Origin: Nitrosopumilales archaeon CG_4_9_14_0_2_um_filter_34_16
GTDB taxonomy: Archaea; Thermoproteota; Nitrososphaeria; Nitrososphaerales; Nitrosopumilaceae
Length of the DNA stretch: 7,158 nt
Direction: 5' to 3'
Assembly: GCA_002788515.1 (NCBI GenBank)
Contig: PFRJ01000071.1
Location: forward strand, 575-7,732
Of the stretch, positions 1 through 5,044 are shown one piece after another (position 1 is the first letter of the stretch; each line of letters opens with the position of its first letter). Below the pieces are notes generated by a model. That model saw only the letters and a program-made list of their open reading frames with translations. It made no database searches and was not told the origin of the DNA. The position numbers and the translations under genes are program-made.

Positions 1-42
1 GGTGTTATTCTAGGAACTTCAGTCGGCATCTTTTTGAGATAG
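1..42 (+). CDS. C-terminal end of an unidentified, possibly membrane, protein (partial)
   Basis: Reading from base 1, the frame gives GVILGTSVGIFLR followed by TAG at 40-42. The small hydrophobic residues and single basic terminal residue resemble the last half-helix of an integral membrane protein. Only 13 codons are visible, so the family cannot be named and this could be chance. The frame starting at base 3 also stays open to 239, but its translation looks unlike a protein and the operator and TATA box of the next gene follow shortly. I prefer the short hydrophobic tail as the real gene end. Confidence 0.3.
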   Translation, partial: GVILGTSVGIFLR

Positions 43-224
43 TGTTTTTACTCGTTAGTTATCTTCCTGAAAATCCTGATGAAGTTATCACACATATGAA
101 TTTGATAAGTGAATTCAGATTAATGTCTGTACTGGGATTTCATCTTTCTGAGTTTCCGTTGGAATTATTTTGGGACTTTTGGAACCTATTTGAATCTGAA
201 AAAAACTATAACACATTCATAATT

Positions 225-242
225 ATTCTAACTCTATAGAAT
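225..242. promoter_or_regulatory. Palindromic operator candidate, copy 1 (ATTCTA-N6-TAGAAT)
   Basis: ATTCTA (225-230) and its exact reverse complement TAGAAT (237-242) flank the spacer ACTCTA. The same 6-N6-6 palindrome recurs at 1132-1149 and 2756-2773, always upstream of a gene in this window. Here it ends 18 bases before the TATA box at 261-268. A wider inverted repeat, ATTATTCT (222-229) and AGAATAAT (244-251), is nested around it. It probably binds a dimeric winged-helix regulator and could mediate autoregulation of the regulator pair that follows. Confidence 0.7.
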
Positions 243-260
243 GAGAATAATGACATTTTG

Positions 261-268
261 TTTAAATA
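261..268 (+). promoter_or_regulatory. Archaeal TATA box for the regulator pair
   Basis: TTTAAATA matches the archaeal box A. Its first base lies 32 bases before the ATG at 293, so transcription starting about 25 bases downstream of the box centre would begin within a few bases of the start codon. That implies a leaderless or nearly leaderless mRNA. The same octamer at the same 32-base distance precedes the permease gene. Confidence 0.65.
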
Positions 269-292
269 TGTGACCTATATTTCTGATATCTA

Positions 293-622
293 ATGTCTAG
301 AAAATTAACATTACCTCAATTAAAAAAATATGATATTACTCAAAAAGTGATTGAAGCTCTAGCTGATTCTGAATCTCGTGCAATTTTATTTTCAATCATA
401 AAAAAAGGAAATACTGCTGCAGAACTTTCAGATAAATTAAAAATTCCTCTTAGTTCTGTGTATAAAAAATTAAATGATCTTGAAGAATTGACACTAATTG
501 AAGTTGAAAAATGGATGTTATCTGATAAGGGTAGAAAATATAAAGTCTATCGAAGTAGAATTAGTAAAGCTGACATTTCTATTAGAAAACCGGATCCTAT
601 TCTTACGTTGATTCCTAATTGA
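293..622 (+). CDS. Winged helix-turn-helix transcriptional regulator, first of a tandem pair
   Basis: This is a 109-residue cytoplasmic protein with an ArsR-like winged-helix fold. An N-terminal helix (about 14-24) leads into ESRAILFSII (26-35), the usual first helix of such domains. The helix-turn-helix follows as TAAELSDKLKI (41-51) and PLSSVYKKLNDLEEL (52-66), the latter being the recognition helix. A basic wing, SDKGRKYKVYRSRI (77-90), comes next. There are no cysteines or histidines, so no obvious soft-metal site is present. The ATG lies at the expected distance behind TTTAAATA (261-268). The next gene encodes a paralogue of about 48% identity, aligned without gaps over 84 residues by eye. 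An operator-like palindrome lies upstream. The DNA-binding role is clear from the fold; the link to iron or to the neighbouring operators is inference. Confidence 0.85.
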   Translation: MSRKLTLPQLKKYDITQKVIEALADSESRAILFSIIKKGNTAAELSDKLKIPLSSVYKKLNDLEELTLIEVEKWMLSDKGRKYKVYRSRISKADISIRKPDPILTLIPN

Positions 623-627
623 GTGAT
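621..627 (+). promoter_or_regulatory. Possible ribosome binding site for the second regulator
   Basis: GAGTGAT resembles the archaeal Shine-Dalgarno sequence GAGGTGAT with one G missing. It lies 3 bases before ATG 631 and overlaps the stop codon of the preceding gene. It favours ATG 631 over the TTG at 619, which would overlap that stop by four bases. The short spacing keeps the call tentative. Confidence 0.35.
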
Positions 628-630
628 TTG

Positions 631-981
631 ATGCAAAACCCAAACATTATTCAATTATCCGAGTTTGATATTACTCAGAAAATTATTGAAACCTTGAGTA
701 ATGTATGTACTAGATCTGTATTGTTTTCAGTGAAAAATGAATCAAAAGATGCGACACAGATAGCTGATGAATTAAAAATCTCGCTTTCCACTGTTTACAA
801 AACTTTGTCTACTTTAGAGGATCTGGCACTTGCCGAAGTTGACAGATTCATTATTTCGTCTGAAGGTAAAAAAATTAAACTTTATCGAAGCAGAATAGGC
901 AAAGTTGAAATTACTATGGATGACATGGAACCTAGTTTAAACTTGTATTCTAACACTTCAAATCCTAAATCAAACATCTGA
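631..981 (+). CDS. Winged helix-turn-helix transcriptional regulator, second of a tandem pair
   Basis: This is a 116-residue paralogue of the preceding protein, starting 8 bases after its stop, so the two are almost certainly cotranscribed. Conserved elements are DITQKIIETL (13-22), the helix-turn-helix ATQIADELKISLSTVYKTLS (41-60) and the wing SSEGKKIKLYRSRI (76-89). It differs in having one cysteine (C26), a more acidic residue set at helix 1, and a C-terminal tail (95-116) rich in Ser and Asn instead of the shorter RKPDPILTLIPN tail. I chose ATG 631 because it gives 12 residues before the shared DITQK motif, against 13 in the paralogue. A TTG at 619 would add four residues. The pair may form homodimers or heterodimers. 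The regulated targets are not shown directly; the repeated palindromes in this window are the best candidates. Confidence 0.82.
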   Translation: MQNPNIIQLSEFDITQKIIETLSNVCTRSVLFSVKNESKDATQIADELKISLSTVYKTLSTLEDLALAEVDRFIISSEGKKIKLYRSRIGKVEITMDDMEPSLNLYSNTSNPKSNI

Positions 982-1035
982 TGTTTTAGCATTAAAAAAT
1001 AATCTCTTGGCATAAGATGTAGTACGTGTGAGTCT

Positions 1036-1090
1036 AAATTGCCAATTTGTGTAACTGTCATGACAATTTTTTGGAACTTCTAAAATTGTC
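1036..1090. repeat. Cluster of CAATTT/AAATTG inverted repeats, including a 9-bp perfect stem
   Basis: GACAATTTT (1062-1070) and AAAATTGTC (1082-1090) form a perfect 9-bp inverted repeat with an 11-base spacer. Just upstream are AAATTG (1036-1041) and CAATTT (1043-1048), one base apart, and the perfect 10-bp palindrome TGTCATGACA (1056-1065). A run of six T (1067-1072) follows that palindrome. The cluster could be a second protein-binding region for the downstream gene, or a stem-loop and T-tract ending the regulator transcript. The sequence alone does not decide. This, the operator at 1132-1149 and a weak TATA box are all I see in the roughly 200 bases between the genes. Confidence 0.4.
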
Positions 1091-1131
1091 TTGAATATTG
1101 AAAAACTTTGTTGACTTTTATCTAGATGTTT

Positions 1132-1149
1132 ATTCTAATGGTTTAGAAT
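1132..1149. promoter_or_regulatory. Palindromic operator candidate, copy 2 (ATTCTA-N6-TAGAAT)
   Basis: ATTCTA (1132-1137) and TAGAAT (1144-1149) flank the spacer ATGGTT, and the symmetry here extends to 7 bp per arm (ATTCTAA/TTAGAAT). TT precedes the left arm and CA follows the right arm, as in copy 3. It ends 10 bases before the TATA-like TTCTAATA at 1160, the same gap as between copy 3 and its TATA box. It probably controls the PEFG-CTERM protein gene. Confidence 0.7.
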
Positions 1150-1159
1150 CATATCACAG

Positions 1160-1167
1160 TTCTAATA
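1160..1167 (+). promoter_or_regulatory. Weak TATA-like box before the PEFG-CTERM gene
   Basis: TTCTAATA matches TTTAAATA at six of eight positions and lies 29 bases before GTG 1189, close to the 32-base distance at the other two promoters. Alternatives are TTTTATCT (1116-1123) and TTTAGAAT (1142-1149). The first would give a 5' leader of about 30-45 bases. Confidence 0.35.
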
Positions 1168-1188
1168 TCAAACACTGTGTATGTTTTT

Positions 1189-2745
1189 GTGCAAAGCCTA
1201 AAAACTGTTATTTTTAGTTTAATGATTTTATCTGCAATAACTACACTTCCTTTGGCTTTTTCTGCTAATTTGGGTGATGATTGGAGTTCAATTACGAGTT
1301 CTTTATCTAATGGAGAAAAATCAGAGATTATTGAAGAATCACTATCTCATTTAGCTGACGCTCGTTCTATATATGAAAACAGCTTCAAAAATACGGCAAT
1401 AGAAGTAGATGTTGAAAGTAATACTTTGATTGAAACTGCATTTGATGATATTGAAAATAATCTTGAATCTGGCGATATAGGAATGGCTTCTTTAAATCGA
1501 CAAGTTGTTGATAAAACAATTTATAAAATTGCTTTTATGAAAATGGAAACAGCTGTAGACGCCTCCAATTCTATTGATTTTATCAATTGGTATTCTGTAT
1601 TGGAGAAAAAATTCAAAATAACTGAAAAAGATTACGAATCAAACTTGTTGGTTGATGAAATAATTTCAGATTCTTCCGCTCTGTCTACAAATGGTTCTTT
1701 GATCCTTGATGAATTATTATCTATATTCCAACTAAAGACTATTGAAGAATTAGAAGAAGCAAGTGCTGCTTTAGAAGAAGGAGATGTAGCAAGTGCTAAA
1801 AAATTTACTTATGAGGGATTGTACTATTATCGAACTTTACACCCAGCAGTTGAGTCTAAATTAGGTGCTGATTCCGCCAATGAACTTTTACATGAAATGG
1901 AGGACGCTGTTAAAGTTACAATGAGTAACCAAACTCCTGCAGAAATGAAATCAGAAATTGAGCATATTGCTTCAGAAGTCGAATTACTTATTAGAGAATA
2001 CGAAGGAGGAGACACCTCTAATGTTGGTTTGGCATTATCTGGAATTAAAGATAGATTAACTCTTGTTGAGATCGAATATCTTGATGCAGTTGCTAATGAC
2101 AAAATTATCAATCAGGTAGAATATGATGAGACTGTAGTATTTTTAGAAAAAGCAACCTCGATTTTTGCTTCCGTTAAACCATATTTAATGGATTTGTCCG
2201 AATCTGATTCTTCTTCTTTGGAAAATAATTTGATGGAAATCAATTCTATTGTTTCTGCAAAAGGAAAAACTAGCGAAGTTAGTATCCTGGTTGGAAAGAG
2301 TCTAAACAACATAGCGTCTCTTGAAACTCTTGCCGGTGGTGCAGTCGAAGTTGACATCTTCCAATACTTTGATGATATTGAACGTTTGTTGACTGAAGCA
2401 AAAACGGTTTATAGAAATGGTGATTCTTCGTTAGCTTTTGATCTTGTTAGCGAGGCATATCTTGATAATTATGAATTTGTTGAAGGTCCATTAGGAGAGG
2501 TTGATCATGACTTGATGGAAAAAATTGAAAATGACATGAGAGTTGATCTTAGAAATATGATTACAAATAAAGAATCTCCAGATGTAATTGATGCACAAGT
2601 AGACAAGATTATGACGGACTTGGCTGCTGCTAAGAAAATCGTTCCAGAGTTTGGAACTATTGCTATTATGATTTTGGCAATTGCTATTATTTCTACAATT
2701 GTTTTGTCTTCAAAATCAAAACTTGGTATTTTGCCAAAACTATAG
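1189..2745 (+). CDS. Secreted PEFG-CTERM surface protein with permease-ectodomain-like modules
   Basis: This is a 518-residue exported, predominantly helical, acidic protein without cysteines. The N-terminus is a signal peptide: MQSLK, a hydrophobic stretch of about 20 residues, then a likely cleavage after AFSA near residue 26. The C-terminus is PEFG (486-489), a hydrophobic helix and a basic tail ending SKSKLGILPKL. This is the PEFG-CTERM signal of ammonia-oxidising archaea, thought to be processed by an archaeosortase-type transpeptidase, so the protein should end up anchored at the cell surface. Residues about 390-484 contain EAYLDNYEFVEGPL and match two modules in the permease encoded next door. 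A degenerate copy spans about 188-268. I chose GTG 1189 because it fits the TATA-like box and gives a compact signal peptide; GTG 1177 would add four residues. It has its own promoter and operator copy. A role in binding or delivering iron to the permease is inference. Confidence 0.82.
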   Translation: MQSLKTVIFSLMILSAITTLPLAFSANLGDDWSSITSSLSNGEKSEIIEESLSHLADARSIYENSFKNTAIEVDVESNTLIETAFDDIENNLESGDIGMASLNRQVVDKTIYKIAFMKMETAVDASNSIDFINWYSVLEKKFKITEKDYESNLLVDEIISDSSALSTNGSLILDELLSIFQLKTIEELEEASAALEEGDVASAKKFTYEGLYYYRTLHPAVESKLGADSANELLHEMEDAVKVTMSNQTPAEMKSEIEHIASEVELLIREYEGGDTSNVGLALSGIKDRLTLVEIEYLDAVANDKIINQVEYDETVVFLEKATSIFASVKPYLMDLSESDSSSLENNLMEINSIVSAKGKTSEVSILVGKSLNNIASLETLAGGAVEVDIFQYFDDIERLLTEAKTVYRNGDSSLAFDLVSEAYLDNYEFVEGPLGEVDHDLMEKIENDMRVDLRNMITNKESPDVIDAQVDKIMTDLAAAKKIVPEFGTIAIMILAIAIISTIVLSSKSKLGILPKL

Positions 2746-2755
2746 ATTTTTTCTT
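2746..2755 (+). terminator. T-rich archaeal terminator-like tract
   Basis: Directly after the TAG stop comes ATTTTTTCTT. Archaeal RNA polymerase can terminate at T-rich non-template tracts without a hairpin, and none is seen here. Its place between the stop and the next operator suggests that the surface-protein gene and the permease gene are separate transcription units. Confidence 0.5.
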
Positions 2756-2773
2756 ATTCTATGGGATTAGAAT
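2756..2773. promoter_or_regulatory. Palindromic operator candidate, copy 3 (ATTCTA-N6-TAGAAT)
   Basis: ATTCTA (2756-2761) and TAGAAT (2768-2773) flank the spacer TGGGAT. It lies in a gap of only 70 bases between two genes and ends 10 bases before TTTAAATA at 2784. A site just upstream of the TATA box suits activation, or interference with TFB or TBP loading. Which of these applies cannot be read from sequence. Confidence 0.72.
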
Positions 2774-2783
2774 CAGAACCTGC

Positions 2784-2791
2784 TTTAAATA
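2784..2791 (+). promoter_or_regulatory. Archaeal TATA box for the permease and hydantoinase-like genes
   Basis: TTTAAATA is identical to the box before the regulator pair and begins 32 bases before the TTG at 2816. The predicted transcription start falls at or within a few bases of that codon, giving a nearly leaderless mRNA. It is the only promoter seen for the two genes downstream. Confidence 0.65.
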
Positions 2792-2815
2792 ATGATTTGA
2801 GAGATTTCCGATATC

Positions 2816-5044
2816 TTGTTAGTTTTACAGCAAAAGTATGTACGATTATTCTTTATTGGGATGATTCTATTTATGTTGATTCCAAACCCAAATGTATACT
2901 CTGAATCTATTTTTTCTGACGTTGACACATCTGTACTTTTTGTTAGTGAGTTTGTTTCTCTTTCTTTGGATTTAGTTGAAGACTCCATAATTCAAAATTC
3001 TCTTGACGATGCTAAAACAATCTCAAAAATCACAACTGAGATATTTCCTTTGCATCTACAAAATCTAAGGGCCTCTAATTCTGAAATTTCAGATGAAATT
3101 CATATATTGCTATTAGATCTTCATAATGGAATTGGTATTTTAGATAACAAAGTACTATTAAATGATATTCAAACAATTCAAAATCTAATTGAACAGTATT
3201 CTTATCAAAACCCTGATTATGGGAAATCTATTGCTTTGATGTTAACTGTTGTTGATGAACAATATCAAATAGCAATCACTGATGAAAATCAAAGTTTACA
3301 CAACTTATCTGTTATTTTGGTTGATCGTTCCCATGTACTTTTTTCAAATACAAATTATAATAATCGACTAACTTTAGAAATTGATTCCTTTTTTGTAGAA
3401 CTCAAAGAAAAAATTGAGAACAAAGATGATTTTCTCTCTGTTGGAACTCTGATCAACGCAATCAATCGGGATTTTGTAAGTCATGAATCTGTTGTTTATG
3501 ATAAACAAAAACTCTACGATGCAATCCGTAATCTATATTCTAAAATGCTTGCAGCATTGGATGCTGGGGATTACTCAAAGGCAGAAAATTTAGCTATTGA
3601 AGCGTATCTTGAGAATTTTGAATATCTTGAACCTGATATTGAAAAAGTTGATTCTGAATTACTCTACACTTTAGAAATAGATATGAGAGAAGAATTACGT
3701 GATATGATACGTAACAATCAAGATGCAAATCGTATTAGAATATTTGTAGAAGAATCCATATTGCCTGATCTTGAAAGTGCTGAATCAAAGGTTCAAACTT
3801 TGGGTACTGATGGTCTTGTAAATGTTGTTCTGGAAAAAGAACTCAAAGCAATGGGTGATGCAACAAATGATCAAAAATCAACCGTTCGCAATGAAATTGA
3901 TTTTATTCGTTCAACTCTTCAGGAAATGCTTATTCAATATGAGAATAATGATTACCATTCTGCTTATACTTCGGCACGAACTGCATATTTGGATAGTTAT
4001 GAATTTGTGGAAATTCCATTAAGAGCGATTGATCCTGATTTTACTTTGGAGGTAGAATTTCAGTTTGCACAATTACGAAATCTCATTAAAGAACACGCAG
4101 ATTATGATCAAGTTCAAGATGTAGCTATTGCAATAAAACGGAATTTAGATGAATCTGAACGTTTGGTTAGTGGCACTGGTACTTTAGCTCCTACAATTGC
4201 TTTTTCATCTTCTTTTGCAGTAATTTTCCGTGAAGGGCTCGAATCTGTTCTTATTCTGGGAGCTATTCTCACTTATTTGGAAGCATCTAGAAATAATCGG
4301 TTCAAAAAACATGTGTACATTGGAGTAATTGCTGCAGTTGTAGCAACAGCTGTTACATGGGTCATTGCATCATTTATCATAGATATTTCTGGTGCAAATA
4401 GGGAACTAATTGAAGCAATTGCTGCTCTATCTGCTACTGCAATGTTGTTTTATGTTAGTTTCTGGGTTTTAAATAAAATCGAACATAAAAAATGGATGGA
4501 ATTTGTCAAAGCAAAAGTTTGGCAAGCAACAACCACTGGAAGTGTGATGGTATTTGTGATGTTATCTTTCTTTACAGTTTATAGAGAGGGATTTGAAACC
4601 GTTTTATTTTATCAGGCAATGTCTAGTTTTGCCAAATATATGGAAGTGTATGTTGGTTTAGGATTTATTGCTGGCTTAGGAGTTTTACTTTTGCTATATT
4701 ATTTAGTAAGAAAACTTGGTAGGAAATTACCTCTTAGAGCTCTATTTGGGTTAACCATGGGAGTTGGGGCATACATGTCAATTACATTCCTTGGAAATGC
4801 AGTAAGAGAATTACAAATTTTGGATATTGTTCCATATACTAGCTTGCTTGGTGTTGTGCCTAGATTAGACATTAACCTAGCCACAATGACAGGAATTTAT
4901 CCAACATTGGAGACTATACTTGCTCAGATAATCTTACTTGGAATTTATTTAGTAGCCTCGCTCTATGTCTTGGTAGTGAAACCAAGAAAGGAGAAACAAT
5001 TACTTTCTATGAGAAAATCTCATGGATCTGAAAATGTCGCTTAA
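2816..5044 (+). CDS. FTR1-family iron permease with long repeated extracytoplasmic domain
   Basis: This 742-residue protein is probably a high-affinity Fe(III) permease of the FTR1/EfeU family in the cytoplasmic membrane. A signal or anchor segment (about 9-22, after K7 and R10) is followed by a large extracytoplasmic domain of about 430 residues. The C-terminal 290 residues hold seven predicted membrane segments, near 457-488, 500-522, 530-553, 571-601, 609-632, 640-661 and 697-722. The two family REXXE motifs, known to be needed for iron transport, are REGLE (472-476) and REGFE (590-594) in segments 1 and 4. The ectodomain has two related modules, at about 232-330 (AYLENFEYLEP, 263-273) and 359-452 (AYLDSYEFVEIP, 390-401), like the one in the surface protein upstream. 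Minimal EfeU proteins are about 280 residues, so most of this protein is extra. There are no cysteines. Start: TTG 2816 lies at the predicted transcription start; the first in-frame ATG (2861) would remove the basic signal region. Iron is inferred from family motifs. Confidence 0.9.
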   Translation: MLVLQQKYVRLFFIGMILFMLIPNPNVYSESIFSDVDTSVLFVSEFVSLSLDLVEDSIIQNSLDDAKTISKITTEIFPLHLQNLRASNSEISDEIHILLLDLHNGIGILDNKVLLNDIQTIQNLIEQYSYQNPDYGKSIALMLTVVDEQYQIAITDENQSLHNLSVILVDRSHVLFSNTNYNNRLTLEIDSFFVELKEKIENKDDFLSVGTLINAINRDFVSHESVVYDKQKLYDAIRNLYSKMLAALDAGDYSKAENLAIEAYLENFEYLEPDIEKVDSELLYTLEIDMREELRDMIRNNQDANRIRIFVEESILPDLESAESKVQTLGTDGLVNVVLEKELKAMGDATNDQKSTVRNEIDFIRSTLQEMLIQYENNDYHSAYTSARTAYLDSYEFVEIPLRAIDPDFTLEVEFQFAQLRNLIKEHADYDQVQDVAIAIKRNLDESERLVSGTGTLAPTIAFSSSFAVIFREGLESVLILGAILTYLEASRNNRFKKHVYIGVIAAVVATAVTWVIASFIIDISGANRELIEAIAALSATAMLFYVSFWVLNKIEHKKWMEFVKAKVWQATTTGSVMVFVMLSFFTVYREGFETVLFYQAMSSFAKYMEVYVGLGFIAGLGVLLLLYYLVRKLGRKLPLRALFGLTMGVGAYMSITFLGNAVRELQILDIVPYTSLLGVVPRLDINLATMTGIYPTLETILAQIILLGIYLVASLYVLVVKPRKEKQLLSMRKSHGSENVA

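Noticed and set aside
1..29. Minus-strand ATG at 29-27 running off the window edge (MPTEVPRIT)
   Set aside because: Only nine codons are visible and there is no promoter signal upstream on that strand, so a divergent gene cannot be supported.
115..216. 33-residue minus-strand ORF in the first intergenic region
   Set aside because: Too short, with no ribosome binding site or TATA box in a sensible position and no recognisable similarity.
42..239. Open + frame of 65 codons from GTG 42 (open back to base 3)
   Set aside because: No recognisable domain, unusual residue mix, and its end overlaps the operator palindrome of the next promoter. The base-1 frame gives a more protein-like tail.
1181..1201. 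ATG at 1181 as start of the surface protein
   Set aside because: It is out of frame with the signal peptide and hits TAA after six codons.
1827..2357. Two minus-strand ORFs of 94 and 81 codons
   Set aside because: They lie wholly antisense to the PEFG-CTERM gene; their Ser-rich composition is typical of antisense shadows in AT-rich coding DNA.
2785..2988. Minus-strand ORF of 67 codons over the permease start
   Set aside because: Antisense to the signal peptide region and the permease promoter; no family features.
3822..4022. + strand ORF of 66 codons inside the permease gene
   Set aside because: Out-of-frame shadow within the repeated ectodomain; no independent start signal.
4699..4884. 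Minus-strand ORF of 61 codons inside the permease gene
   Set aside because: Antisense to transmembrane segments 5-7 of the permease; no supporting signals.
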